From Candidatus Aminicenantota bacterium (lineage in GTDB: Bacteria > Acidobacteriota > Aminicenantia > Aminicenantales > Aminicenantaceae): a stretch of DNA of 64,000 nucleotides. This document shows, one piece after another, positions 47,772-58,054 of the stretch (positions are counted from its first letter, which is position 1; every line of letters starts with the position of its first letter). The notes below the pieces were generated by a model. The model was not told the DNA's origin, searched no databases, and saw nothing but the letters and a program-made list of their open reading frames with translations. The stretch is taken from assembly GCA_014727835.1 (NCBI GenBank), contig WJMT01000046.1, positions 28,902-92,901 of the forward strand, given 5' to 3'. Both the position numbers and the translations under genes were made by a program.

Positions 47772-48167
47772 GTGCATAATGTGAAATTGGAAAAAGAACT
47801 CACGGTGACCACTGCAAATGAACCTGGAGTCCTAGGACGCGTACTTGGAACTTTGGCTAATGCGGGGGTAAACCTCAAAGCTTTGTGTGCTTATTCTGAA
47901 AAGGATAGGGGAACTTTCCTTCTCGTGACTTCCAATGCCGAGAAAGCAAAAAAATCGCTCCAGGCAATAGGGTATGATGTGACAGCCAATGATGTAGTGA
48001 CCGTGCTTATCGATGACCGGATCGGAGCAGGAGCTGAAATCGGGGCTCTTCTAGGAAATGCCATTATAGACATCAATTACTGCTACGGCTCCTCTGCGGA
48101 GCTGGGAAAAGCGCTGCTTGTATTTCAGACCACTGATAATAAAAAAGCTCTGGAAACTTTAGAATAA
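47772..48167 (+). CDS. ACT-domain protein
   Basis: KELTVTTANEPGVLGRVLGTLANAGVNLKALCAYSEKDRGTFLLVTSNAEKAKKSLQAIGYDV. Confidence 0.85.
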   Translation: MHNVKLEKELTVTTANEPGVLGRVLGTLANAGVNLKALCAYSEKDRGTFLLVTSNAEKAKKSLQAIGYDVTANDVVTVLIDDRIGAGAEIGALLGNAIIDINYCYGSSAELGKALLVFQTTDNKKALETLE

Positions 48168-48173
48168 GTCATT

Positions 48174-49475
48174 TTATACAGAACCATACTCCTTCAATAT
48201 TTGATCAAAATGCGTTGTCACTTTATGCTGGAAGTGTTGTTTTGTATAGGATTTTGACTCTTCAAACGCTGTTTGGGCTAATGTCTCCAAACGGGAAGGA
48301 GAACCCATCAGTTCATGAGTCCTGTCCATCAGTTCTTCTTTGGTATCAAAGAACAAACCGCTCTTTTGATCTTTGATGATCTCTTTTTGTCCCCCTCCCC
48401 TATACACCACCGGAACACATTTGTTCTGCATGGCTTCAACCGTGGTCATTCCAAAATGCTCGGCTCTTTCCGGATCTATCTGTTCCAACCCTGCCAAGTG
48501 CCAGAAAATTCGGGCTCTTTGATACAATTCTTTAATCTCTTCCAAAGAGAGATTAACCTTCAATTCAATTTTTTTTGCAGGAAGTGCTTTGGAAGCCATC
48601 CTGACTCTTTCCAAATAAGGATTGTCATCCACACTGCCGCCTGCGATAACCAAATGCCATCCTTTTGTTTGTTGAGGATATTTTTTCAACATCTTCTCAA
48701 ATATTCGGACCATTTCCAGCTGCTGTTTTTTCCCGCTCAGCTCAAAACGGGAAACAGATAGCACCATCTTCTCTTTGTTCACTTCATCAGTGGAAGGCAT
48801 CATCTCCACAGGAGGATAAAACACCTCATCCGGTTCTAAATCCCATTTTCTCTTTATCCATTCCCCAGTGTACTGACTGTTGCAAATGATATGGGTGTAT
48901 TGATCCACATGGAAAAAACGGGATCTTTCTCTCTCAGGAAAATGGCAAACAAATTCAGATACATTGGATAAAGGATACACCATCTCCAGCATGCAGTTGT
49001 TTATAAAAATATCATGTTCCCCGCTTTCTTTGCTCACCGCGTGAAAAGGATTTTCCCCTTTAAGGTCAGCTTCCCCCGCATCAAAAGTATCTGTTCTCTC
49101 TGTCCTTTCCTCAAAAAAAGGAATTTCAATCACCTTTATCTGACACGGACTCAGGTCCATCCCATACCAATCCTTAAGCTGTTCGAGAGATATTTTTCTA
49201 TGAGATATCAGGGTCACATCACATACGTCTTTCAGGGCGTTCGCTATGGTGCAGCCGTATTTCTGTGCTCCGCCTATAAAATGAAGAGCATTATCATACA
49301 GGGCAACCCTGGGTTTTCTCAATCCCAAAACCACCTCCAGCTTTAACAAAATGTTATAGGAATGCTGAACTCCCTTATTTTTTGTTATTTTTTCCAGATG
49401 GGAAGAAATCTGATTCAGGCTTTGTTCTGGATGATCGGAATTAATAAGGTTCCATATATTTTTAAAATCATTCAT
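48174..49475 (-). CDS. Glycosyltransferase (GT4-like)
   Basis: IGGAQKYGCTIANAL; VLSVSRFELSGKKQQLEMVRIFE; EHFGMTTVEAMQNKCVPVVYRGGGQKEII. Confidence 0.9.
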   Translation of the reverse strand: MNDFKNIWNLINSDHPEQSLNQISSHLEKITKNKGVQHSYNILLKLEVVLGLRKPRVALYDNALHFIGGAQKYGCTIANALKDVCDVTLISHRKISLEQLKDWYGMDLSPCQIKVIEIPFFEERTERTDTFDAGEADLKGENPFHAVSKESGEHDIFINNCMLEMVYPLSNVSEFVCHFPERERSRFFHVDQYTHIICNSQYTGEWIKRKWDLEPDEVFYPPVEMMPSTDEVNKEKMVLSVSRFELSGKKQQLEMVRIFEKMLKKYPQQTKGWHLVIAGGSVDDNPYLERVRMASKALPAKKIELKVNLSLEEIKELYQRARIFWHLAGLEQIDPERAEHFGMTTVEAMQNKCVPVVYRGGGQKEIIKDQKSGLFFDTKEELMDRTHELMGSPSRLETLAQTAFEESKSYTKQHFQHKVTTHFDQILKEYGSV

Positions 49476-49951
49476 TATTGTTCTTTTTCTTGTTTCATTA
49501 ACTGTAATTTGAGCTCCTGTATCTCAATCATCAGCTCTTCTTTTTCTCTGTTGATTTGATCCACTCTGAACTCAAGTGAGTTAAGCCGGTCCTTTATTTT
49601 TTGAAGTGTCAATATCACGGCCAGATAAAATGAAATGATCTCCTGGTTGATCACATTTTGCCTTATGAAATTTCCCCTTAACTGTTTATAAAACCGATAG
49701 ATGTCCCGGGGGCTTTTTCCTGAGCATTCAGAGATCTGTTCGGACAGATCCTTGATTTTGTCTTGGATACGGGAATGTTTGTTCCAGATTTCCTGTTCCA
49801 GTTCATCAAAATCATACTCCCATATGCCTGGTTCTCTTTCGATCTCTTTTTTGACCAGTTCTGAAATGCGCCGGATCTGCTGTCTCTGTTCCTGTGTTTT
49901 TCTTTTCAACTCTTTGACCTGGTCACTGATTTCTTTTGGAATTTTTTTCAT
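49475..49951 (-). CDS. Coiled-coil protein embedded in glycosyltransferase operon
   Basis: Heptad-rich ends (EISDQVKELKRKTQEQRQQIRRISELV; INREKEELMIEIQELKLQLMKQEKEQ); TAATG coupling with the next gene. Confidence 0.75.
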   Translation of the reverse strand: MKKIPKEISDQVKELKRKTQEQRQQIRRISELVKKEIEREPGIWEYDFDELEQEIWNKHSRIQDKIKDLSEQISECSGKSPRDIYRFYKQLRGNFIRQNVINQEIISFYLAVILTLQKIKDRLNSLEFRVDQINREKEELMIEIQELKLQLMKQEKEQ

Positions 49952-49956
49952 TCAGC

Positions 49957-51141
49957 TCAATCCTTTTGGTTGGGAAAAGACTTAATAAATTCAGCATATT
50001 CCTGAGCGCATTTTTTTATATCACAATTTTCATCAATATAGGTTTGCGCCTCTCTTCCTACAGACAGACGAAAATCCGGGTCCAGCGCCAGTGCGGTCAA
50101 AGATCTTTTGATCATCTCTTTTTCATCAATATCCGGAGAGACCTTGATGGCACAATAATCAGGAAATTCCGCATAAGAGCCGTTATCTGAGACTAAAGTA
50201 GGCTTCCCATATCCCATCATCCTTATCAATGAACCCGAACTCTCTCCCATGGTGGGATGCCTGAGATTGATGCATATATCCGCAGCAGATATGACTTCTT
50301 CCAGTCTTTCTATAGGCAGATGTCCCAATATCATGATATCAGCTTCACTCCCTTTGAAATAATGGTCCAACAGATGTCCTCTGTCTTCACCGGCAATGAC
50401 ATATTTGAACCCGAACTCCCTGATCTCTAAAAGAGCGGATAAAATGCTGTCATATCGTTTGTTTTTATTGATAAAGCCCGCAGAACAGAGAAGAATCTCA
50501 TCCTCTCTGACACCGAGTTGGCGGCGTGTTTTTCGGACATCAAACTGTTTTCTGATATGCCCGTGATGGTTGATTGTTATGATGGGCTTGCGGACCTCCT
50601 CGCTCACTTTTTTTTTCACAAAATCAGAGTGCACAATCACAGCTTTTGCTGAGTTCAGGACCTCCTCATTCAGAGGATAATGGATGGCTTTTTCAGATTC
50701 CCATATATGTTCCGGAAGTTTGAGTCTGATCTGTTCAGCGATCTGTTGTCCAGTGTCTTTGTAATAGTGGACCAGCAAATCTCTGTACGATTCAAAATCA
50801 TTGGTCTCGTCATATCTTTCTGCATAAAAACCCTGGAGGGCAAAGTCATGCAAGACCACCACACCTGGGTTTTGAAGCAAGCTCTCATAGATATATTTAT
50901 GAGCATGATAGTCATTTCCCATATGATAGACGATTTCATCATATTGAGAGGGATCAAAGCTCTGGGAGTCATAGGGAATGATGGGGAAATGGTCCTTGAT
51001 TTGTTTGTTCTCAGGTTTCCAATGTTTATCAATATAAATGTCGATCTCAAAATAAGAGGCCAGAAAAGGAAGCATTTCCTCGGAATAATCAGAGATTCCG
51101 GATTTCACTGGATTCAATGGACTGAAATAAGCGATCTTCAT
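49957..51141 (-). CDS. Glycosyltransferase (GT4-like)
   Basis: MKIAYFSPLNPVKSGISDYSEEMLPFL; LCSAGFINKNKRYDSILSAL; LRHPTMGESSGSLIRMMGYGKPTLVSDNGSYAEFP. Confidence 0.92.
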   Translation of the reverse strand: MKIAYFSPLNPVKSGISDYSEEMLPFLASYFEIDIYIDKHWKPENKQIKDHFPIIPYDSQSFDPSQYDEIVYHMGNDYHAHKYIYESLLQNPGVVVLHDFALQGFYAERYDETNDFESYRDLLVHYYKDTGQQIAEQIRLKLPEHIWESEKAIHYPLNEEVLNSAKAVIVHSDFVKKKVSEEVRKPIITINHHGHIRKQFDVRKTRRQLGVREDEILLCSAGFINKNKRYDSILSALLEIREFGFKYVIAGEDRGHLLDHYFKGSEADIMILGHLPIERLEEVISAADICINLRHPTMGESSGSLIRMMGYGKPTLVSDNGSYAEFPDYCAIKVSPDIDEKEMIKRSLTALALDPDFRLSVGREAQTYIDENCDIKKCAQEYAEFIKSFPNQKD

Positions 51142-51142
51142 T

Positions 51143-52291
51143 TCATTCTCCCGGAATCAAAGTCTTGATCACATGATCCCAACTGATGTGCTTGACTTTC
51201 TGATACCCGTATTCTCCCATCACCCGACATTTGGATTCATCAAAAAACAGTTTTTGAATACTCTGCGCAAGCTCTTTTTCATCAGGCATTTGAAGAATGA
51301 TCCCGTTTTTCTGATTTTCGACAAATTCCAAGGGGCCTCCTGAATCACTGGCTGTAATGACGGGCTTTTTGGAAAGGAAAGCCTCCAGGGTGATGTATCC
51401 GTAGTCTTCGTCCCTGGGAGCAAAATAAACCATCCGGCACTCTGCATACAATTTCACAAGCTCCTCATCACTCACATATCCTAAAAATTTGATTCTCTCT
51501 GATATTCCCAGATCTCGGGCGCATTGTTTTAAGGGGATGAGCTCAGGACCTGTTCCTGCGATCTGACATTTTATTTCTGGATCACAATGCTTTATGGCCT
51601 TTAATAAAAGGTCCACTCTCTTGAGTTTATCCAACCGTCCTACTGAAAGAACATAATCTCCAAATGCGGAACAAAAATAACGGCCTGCCAAACGGGGCGG
51701 ATGATACAGAGGAATGGAATCAATCTTATTGAATTTTTTCAGTCGTTTCCCCGTGTTTTTGGCATTGGTGTAGATCCGCTCATAAGATTTTAAAACCTCA
51801 GTATCCATTTCAATGAACTGATCTCTAAACTCTCTGTCTTTCTTTTTTTGAGGATCGAACTCAGAGAACGGTGTCCCAACCAAATCATAAGCCTGCCTGT
51901 ATTGATGGATCAGCCACAAAATCCTGCGGGGATGGCTGACAAAATAGGATGGGAATTTGGTTGATATCACCATATCGATCTTTTTGCCATTGGATTCGGT
52001 CAAATCCAGCATCTTCCATATCTGGATGCTTTTCAGCAGCTGCTCTCGAGGATACCATTTATACGGTATGTTGATCAGCTCGGTTTCATATCCTCTTTGC
52101 TTGAGGTTCTCCACCAGCCCTTTTACATGCGCTTCAGCTCCTCCTTTAAAAAAAGGGACTTGAGCCGCACACACAGCAATTGTTTTCCCTTCTTCTTTTC
52201 TCTTGGACCCACTCAATTTGGTTTTCAATCCTTTGAGAATATTATTGAACCTTTTTTTCATGACCGGCGGCTGCTTTGTTTTCAGAGTCAA
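51143..52291 (-). CDS. Glycosyltransferase (GT4-like)
   Basis: CAAQVPFFKGGAEAHVKGLVENLKQRGYE; VLSVGRLDKLKRVDLLLKAI; DYGYITLEAFLSKKPVITASDSGGPLEFV. Start may be 52261. Confidence 0.92.
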   Translation of the reverse strand: MTLKTKQPPVMKKRFNNILKGLKTKLSGSKRKEEGKTIAVCAAQVPFFKGGAEAHVKGLVENLKQRGYETELINIPYKWYPREQLLKSIQIWKMLDLTESNGKKIDMVISTKFPSYFVSHPRRILWLIHQYRQAYDLVGTPFSEFDPQKKKDREFRDQFIEMDTEVLKSYERIYTNAKNTGKRLKKFNKIDSIPLYHPPRLAGRYFCSAFGDYVLSVGRLDKLKRVDLLLKAIKHCDPEIKCQIAGTGPELIPLKQCARDLGISERIKFLGYVSDEELVKLYAECRMVYFAPRDEDYGYITLEAFLSKKPVITASDSGGPLEFVENQKNGIILQMPDEKELAQSIQKLFFDESKCRVMGEYGYQKVKHISWDHVIKTLIPGE

Positions 52292-52556
52292 GGTGCTGTT
52301 TTATTTTTTTTATCTCTTTGAGAAATCTGAGATTGATTTCCTTTTGCTTGTTGAGTTCAGGTTCCAAAATCAATTCGATTTCATTCATCAACCGGATTCT
52401 CAGGCTTTCTATCAATTTTTTCATGATGATATTCCGGTTGGAGCGGTGGAAATGGAACCTTCTTTCCATGATTTTTTCAGTCAGGATTTCAAACTGGTCT
52501 TGTTCCAGACTTTGTCGAATGGATTCGATTTTCTGGATGATTTCTTCCCTGTTCAT
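52242..52556 (-). CDS. Small coiled-coil protein at head of glycosyltransferase operon
   Basis: 104-aa helical, charged ORF (QRHF-like core RRFHFHRSNRNIIMKKLIESLRIRLMNEIELILEPELNKQKEINLRFLKEI); overlaps the next glycosyltransferase start. Confidence 0.65.
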   Translation of the reverse strand: MNREEIIQKIESIRQSLEQDQFEILTEKIMERRFHFHRSNRNIIMKKLIESLRIRLMNEIELILEPELNKQKEINLRFLKEIKKIKQHLDSENKAAAGHEKKVQ

Positions 52557-52711
52557 TGATTCATAATATACCTTTTTCTTAAAAATCCTGTCAATCCCTA
52601 TTTAATCTGGATTCATTTGTAAGCTCAAATGCAGTGTATGGCAAATTGCTAAAAAATTGTTTGCGCTTTTATGAAATTAAGTGTGGTTGAATGTCTTTTT
52701 TTGGTTACACG

Positions 52712-52741
52712 TTGACAAACATCCAGCAATTATCATAGAAT
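52712..52741 (+). promoter_or_regulatory. Candidate sigma70 promoter (TTGACA-18-TAGAAT)
   Basis: Consensus -35 52712-52717 and -10 52736-52741, about 32 bp before exbD ATG. Confidence 0.6.
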
Positions 52742-52773
52742 ATCTTCTTAACAATGTTGACTAGGAGGTTTTT

Positions 52774-53169
52774 ATGTCTGTAAAAGCAGAACCGAATGTT
52801 GTTCCATTATGTGACGTCCTGTTGGTCCTTCTCATCATATTTATCGTTCTCACTCCTTCTCTTCAGAAAGGAATAGACGTCAAACTTCCAGAAACCACCC
52901 AGGATACCAGTTCCACGCCAAAAGGCCTGATCGTTCTCACTCTTCAAAAAGATGGAACAATCCTCATTAACAAAGACGCTGTCCAGCTCAATATGCTTAG
53001 AGCCGAATTAAGACGAATCTATGAGTCACGGCAAAACAAAACCATATTTATCAGAGCCAATGCCACCCTTCCCTACAGCAAAGTCGTTGAAGTCATTGAT
53101 ATCGCTAAAGGTGTGGGAGTTGAGGAAACAGGTATCATTCCTGAATATTTCGAAGAAGACACCAATTAA
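52774..53169 (+). CDS. exbD: ExbD/TolR biopolymer transport protein (orphan)
   Basis: EPNVVPLCDVLLVLLIIFIVLTPSLQKGIDVKLPE; IFIRANATLPYSKVVEVIDIAKGVGV. Confidence 0.9.
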   Translation: MSVKAEPNVVPLCDVLLVLLIIFIVLTPSLQKGIDVKLPETTQDTSSTPKGLIVLTLQKDGTILINKDAVQLNMLRAELRRIYESRQNKTIFIRANATLPYSKVVEVIDIAKGVGVEETGIIPEYFEEDTN

Positions 53170-53217
53170 ATTTTATTCTTATTAAATTTTCTGTATCAAA
53201 TATATTAGATTGTTTTA

Positions 53218-54366
53218 TTATTTTATAGGTCCGATCACTTCCCGGCCTATGATCAACCGCTGAATGTCATTGGTTCCTTCGTAGATCTGCAGAAGTTTGG
53301 CATCCCTCATCAACTTTTCCATAGGATAATCTTTCATATATCCATAACCACCCAGTATATCCAAAGACTGGCTGGTGACACTCATGGCCACATCTGATCC
53401 ATAGAACTTGGCCATGGCGGATTCCTTTCCTAAAGGAAGTCCTTTATCCAGCCTCCAAGCCGCATTCCAGACCAAAAACCGGGCTGCATTGATCTCTGTA
53501 GCCATTTGAGCGATTTTAAACGAGATGCTTTGAAAAAGAGCAATGGGTTTCCCAAACTGTTCTCTGGTCTTGGAATAGTCCACAGCATGTTCCAAAGCGG
53601 CCCGGGCTACACCCACTCCTCCGGCTCCGACCGGAGGCCGGCTGCTTTCAAACGTCTTCATAGCCACGATAAAGCCTCTTCCTTCTTTTCCCAATAGGTT
53701 TTTAGAGGGAACCCTGACATCTTCAAAAAATATTTCTGTGGTATTGGAAGCCCTGTGGCCCATTTTGTCCTCTACTTTCCCTATGGTGATTCCTTCAGTC
53801 TCCCTTGAGACAATAAAAGCACTGATTCCGCGGGCTCCTTTTCCAGGATCAGTGGATGCAAAAACAACATACAGGTCAGCGACACCGCCGTTGGTGATGA
53901 AACATTTGGATCCGTTCAAAATGTACTCATCTCCTTTTTTTTCAGCTTTGGTCTTGACAGCTCCGGCATCTGAACCGGCTTCTCTTTCAGTGAGACAAAA
54001 AGAGGCCAGAGTTACCTCTTTGGTAAAAGGAGTGAGAAACTCCTTTTTTTGTTCGTCGGTCCCAGCAATGATAATGGGAGTCAAGGCCAAGGCATTGGCC
54101 ATAATGGTGGTGTACATTCCCGCACATCCCCATGCCAGCTCTTCACACACAATAGCAGTGTCAATATGAGACAATCCTCCTCCGCCGTATTCTTCAGGTA
54201 TCTCAGAAGATATGAATCCGACTTCAAAAGCCTTTTTGATCACGTCTTCCGGGAATTCCTCGCCCTCATCAAACTGAGCTGCCTGAGGTCTCATTTCTTT
54301 TTCCGCAAATTCTCTAGCCATCTCCTTCAAGGCTTTTTGTTCATCGGTCAAACTGAAATCAATCAC
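53218..54366 (-). CDS. Acyl-CoA dehydrogenase
   Basis: ASFCLTEREAGSDAGAVKTKAEKKGDEYILNGSKCFITNGGVADLYVVFA; QSLDILGGYGYMKDYPMEKLMRDAKLLQIYEGTNDIQRLII. Confidence 0.96.
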   Translation of the reverse strand: MIDFSLTDEQKALKEMAREFAEKEMRPQAAQFDEGEEFPEDVIKKAFEVGFISSEIPEEYGGGGLSHIDTAIVCEELAWGCAGMYTTIMANALALTPIIIAGTDEQKKEFLTPFTKEVTLASFCLTEREAGSDAGAVKTKAEKKGDEYILNGSKCFITNGGVADLYVVFASTDPGKGARGISAFIVSRETEGITIGKVEDKMGHRASNTTEIFFEDVRVPSKNLLGKEGRGFIVAMKTFESSRPPVGAGGVGVARAALEHAVDYSKTREQFGKPIALFQSISFKIAQMATEINAARFLVWNAAWRLDKGLPLGKESAMAKFYGSDVAMSVTSQSLDILGGYGYMKDYPMEKLMRDAKLLQIYEGTNDIQRLIIGREVIGPIK

Positions 54367-54453
54367 TTTTTCCTCCTTGGGACAAATAATTTCTCTTCCG
54401 ATAATATTATGGAGGCTTTTTTAGGTCAAGCTTTTAATCATAAATTCGGATTA

Positions 54454-56970
54454 TCAGGACTTAAAAATGAATTTTTCTCTGGTCAAGGCAAAATTCGGAT
54501 ATTCGATCCCCAATAATGTCTTGAACATAGGCTTGAGCCCGATGCCTCTGCTGGGAGAAAATAAAAACTCAAACCATATTTTTTGTTTTTTCTCATCCAA
54601 TTCCATCGCTTTCAGATGTTCTTGGCCATTTTGATTGATGACCTTTTTTAAAAATTCCAAGGCTTCACCGGGAGCAACCTTTTTGAGATGTGTCTTTTTT
54701 TTGAAAGCGGCTTGAACGCTTTCCTTATTTAAATCCAGTGAATAGCACACACCGTTAATGTCTTTGCTTAAAGAAGGCCTGTCAGCACTTATCTTTTCAA
54801 TCCTCAAAGCCCTGATTCCTTTTGGAAAAAAATGATTGGCCTGTTTGACGAATCTTTTATTGGGAAACTGATAATGGGAGCGAAATTCAAGAACTTCCTC
54901 TCTGCCCTCCATTCCCAGGCCCAGAGCCGGAGGAAAAGAAAGATGCATTTTGGGATGGAATCCCTGAGAATACCGGACCTGAATGCCGGCTCGACGAAAG
55001 CTTCTTGGTATGATTTGGCTCAAGTCTTTATGAGACAAGTATTTAGCAGGCCCTTGTTTGGAGTAAAAAAAACGATATCGGTTCTCTTTATCTGCTTTTT
55101 GAAAACAGCGGTTCTCAGATAAAGAAACCGGGGGGATTCTAGAGAGACCGATCCTGTTTTGATTTCCTGGAAATGAACACCCGCGGCAACTTTGGCAATC
55201 CCGGCTTTCGCAACTCTCAGTCCATTTCTCTTTAAAAGCTTCTTTCAATTCTTTTTTGAGATAAGATTTTTTGACCCCAATATCAATATGGTCCCAAGGA
55301 AGGACGGAACTCTGGGAAAGACTGGAGAGGTAGTCCTGTGGATCCAGGTTTTCCTTATCAAAGGATTTTTTCCATATGGAAAAGTCAAACTGATCTGTCC
55401 ACCCGTCAAAACGAGCTCCCTCTGTCCATGCTCTCAGGAGAACAGGATTCAATCTTTGATCTCCTCTGGAGAAGATCCCTTCAAGGACGGCATTTTCAAC
55501 AGAATGCTCTTTTAACCAGACAAATCCATATTTATTCATTTTTTTTCTGAGAAACTCATGTTTGTATTTCAACTCTTTCATTGTGTTCATCTTCACCCAC
55601 TGAAAAGGAGTGTGGGGTTTGGGAATAAAAGAGGAAACGCTCAAGTTGATTTGAGGAGGTTTGTTCATGATCTGATATCCCAGACGGATGATGCGTTCGA
55701 TCAAATCAACGATCCCCTGAAGGTCTTCTTCTCTTTCCGTAGGAAGTCCGACCATGAAATACATTTTTATTTTTCTCCATCCTTTGGAAAAAGCGGCAGA
55801 CATCGCATCAAAAATTTCTTGTTCTTTTAACTTCTTATTGATGACTTTTCTGAGTCTCTCGGTTCCTGCCTCCGGTACAATGGTCAATCCGGTTTTTTTG
55901 ACCTTAGTGATGTTCTCTGCCATTTCATCGGTTAGAAATTTAGGTCTTAAAGCCGAGAGAGAGAGAGAAATGTTCTTTGTGCTCAATTTAGTCATAAGAA
56001 AGTCAATGGTGGCTTCCAAATCCGGATAATCCCCTACTGAAAGAGCAGACAGAGAGGCCTCTTCATATCCAGTAGAATTCAAATTGCCGATCATTTCTTC
56101 CATCACCATTCCCGGATCTTTATTCCTGACCGGAAAATAAATGTTCCTCGCCTGACAAAACCGGCAGTTCTGAGCACATCCCCGAGTGGTCTCCACACTG
56201 ATCCGGTCAAATATGGGACTTATGTTCGGAACAATGGGCTCAGAAGGGAGGTGCTTGCTGTCAAATTCAAGAAGAACATTTTTTTTGACTTTTGAAGGAA
56301 CGTTTCCGGCCGGTTCTCTGACTAATAGTTTTGATCCCGGCAGCTGATGTGTTCGATAAAAGACAGGAACATACACCCCTTTTATTTGAGCCAGTGCCTT
56401 GAGTATCGAGGATTTGCTTTGAGATTCTTTTTTCCGCTGCAAATAATTCTCTGCAAGCTTGATAAAAACCTGTTCTCCGTCCCCGATCACAAACAGGTCA
56501 AAAAAATCAGACACGGGTTCGGGATTGGATGCTGCCGGCCCTCCGGCGATGATAAGAGGACTTCTGGAATCCCTTTGTCCGGACAGCAGTGGAATATGTC
56601 CCAGATCAAGGATGGTGAGAATATTGGAATAGTTAAGCTCATAAAGAAGTGAAAATCCAAGAATATCAAAATCATACAAAGGAATCTTACTCTCCAGAGA
56701 ATAGAGCGGGATCCTCTCCTTCCTGAGGGCAGATTCAAAATCAGGCCAAGGCGCGTAAACCCTCTCGGCCAGAATATCTGGATGCTTGTTCAGTACCCAA
56801 TACAAAATCTTTTGTCCCAGATAAGACATGCCCACTTCATAGGTATCTGGAAACACGAGCGCGATCTTGAGTTTGACTTCTTCAGGATCCTTTTTTATTA
56901 CATTCCACTCTTCTCCTAAATATCGGCCTGGTTTCTGGACCGATTTGAAAAGTTTTTCCAGCTTAGACAT
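54454..56970 (-). CDS. B12-binding-type radical SAM protein fused to DUF2344 (TIGR03960-like)
   Basis: CAQNCRFCQARNIYFPVR radical SAM motif; C-terminal KYLSHKDLSQIIPRSFRRAGIQVRYSQGFHPKMHLSFPPALGLGMEG. Confidence 0.9.
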   Translation of the reverse strand: MSKLEKLFKSVQKPGRYLGEEWNVIKKDPEEVKLKIALVFPDTYEVGMSYLGQKILYWVLNKHPDILAERVYAPWPDFESALRKERIPLYSLESKIPLYDFDILGFSLLYELNYSNILTILDLGHIPLLSGQRDSRSPLIIAGGPAASNPEPVSDFFDLFVIGDGEQVFIKLAENYLQRKKESQSKSSILKALAQIKGVYVPVFYRTHQLPGSKLLVREPAGNVPSKVKKNVLLEFDSKHLPSEPIVPNISPIFDRISVETTRGCAQNCRFCQARNIYFPVRNKDPGMVMEEMIGNLNSTGYEEASLSALSVGDYPDLEATIDFLMTKLSTKNISLSLSALRPKFLTDEMAENITKVKKTGLTIVPEAGTERLRKVINKKLKEQEIFDAMSAAFSKGWRKIKMYFMVGLPTEREEDLQGIVDLIERIIRLGYQIMNKPPQINLSVSSFIPKPHTPFQWVKMNTMKELKYKHEFLRKKMNKYGFVWLKEHSVENAVLEGIFSRGDQRLNPVLLRAWTEGARFDGWTDQFDFSIWKKSFDKENLDPQDYLSSLSQSSVLPWDHIDIGVKKSYLKKELKEAFKEKWTESCESRDCQSCRGCSFPGNQNRIGLSRIPPVSLSENRCFQKADKENRYRFFYSKQGPAKYLSHKDLSQIIPRSFRRAGIQVRYSQGFHPKMHLSFPPALGLGMEGREEVLEFRSHYQFPNKRFVKQANHFFPKGIRALRIEKISADRPSLSKDINGVCYSLDLNKESVQAAFKKKTHLKKVAPGEALEFLKKVINQNGQEHLKAMELDEKKQKIWFEFLFSPSRGIGLKPMFKTLLGIEYPNFALTREKFIFKS

Positions 56971-58054
56971 TCACAAATCTTCTCATTTTCACATTTATTA
57001 CCAGCCCCACAGCAATGTAATTTGTGATCAATGAGGAACCTCCGTAACTGTAAAAAGGAAGAGGAATCCCTGCCACAGGAAACAGTCCCACTGTCATCAA
57101 AACATTGATCAAAAATTGACAGCTAAACATCAGAAAGACCAAGAAGACCATATAGACTCCCGCTCTGTCCCTGGATACAAAAAGGCTGCGGAACAGCCTG
57201 GAAATGAACAAAAAATACAAAACCATCACTGTTAAAACACCGGCAAAGCCAAATTCTTCTCCAATGACAGAAAAAATGAAATCCGTATGCCTGGCAGGGA
57301 GAAACCTCAGCTGACTTTGGGTTCCCTTTTTATAGCCCTTTCCAAAAATACCTCCGGAACCCACAGCAATTTTTGACTGCATGATATGATAGCCAGCCCC
57401 AAGAGGATCCTCTTGAGGAAAGATCAAAGTGCGCACCCGGTCTTTTTGATAGTCTTTAAGAAAAAAATTCCATCCCAACAATCCGGCAATGAGACCAAAG
57501 ATAATGAACAAAACCACAATCTTTTTGTTCAAACCAGCCAGCAGCAGCGCTCCCAGCAAAAGAGGGACATAGGTCAGAGCAGTCCCTAAATCAGGCTGTA
57601 AAGCAATTAAAAACACAGGAATCAAAACCAATCCTGAAGACCACAGACTCATTCTCAAAGAGATGAAATGGCTTTTAAATTCTTTAAATAAATACGCTAA
57701 CGCCAGGACTACAAAGACCTTTGTGAGCTCTGAAGGTTGAATTTGAAAAAATGGAAGCTTAATCCAACTTTTTGTGCCGGCAGTCAAAGAGCCAAACAGC
57801 AAAATTCCTGCAAGTACCAGAACAGCTGCCACATATATGAAAGGAGAATATTCAAGAAAAAAATTGTAATCCACCGAAACACTCAGAAACATAAACAACA
57901 CACCCACCAAAATCCAGAACATCTGTTTCTGAGCCTGGCTTCCCGGAATGTAGTGAGAGCTGCTGTGGATCATCAGCACACCGATGATCGAATTTATAAA
58001 AACCAGTATGACCAACCACCAGTCAACAGTCTTGAAATGACTTCTATCGAGCAT
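56963..58054 (-). CDS. rodA: Rod shape-determining protein RodA
   Basis: SEDS topology; QPDLGTALTYVPLLLGALLLAG; GKGYKKGTQSQLRFLPARHTDFIFSVIGEEFGFAG. Start corrected from 58354. Confidence 0.95.
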   Translation of the reverse strand: MLDRSHFKTVDWWLVILVFINSIIGVLMIHSSSHYIPGSQAQKQMFWILVGVLFMFLSVSVDYNFFLEYSPFIYVAAVLVLAGILLFGSLTAGTKSWIKLPFFQIQPSELTKVFVVLALAYLFKEFKSHFISLRMSLWSSGLVLIPVFLIALQPDLGTALTYVPLLLGALLLAGLNKKIVVLFIIFGLIAGLLGWNFFLKDYQKDRVRTLIFPQEDPLGAGYHIMQSKIAVGSGGIFGKGYKKGTQSQLRFLPARHTDFIFSVIGEEFGFAGVLTVMVLYFLFISRLFRSLFVSRDRAGVYMVFLVFLMFSCQFLINVLMTVGLFPVAGIPLPFYSYGGSSLITNYIAVGLVINVKMRRFVNV

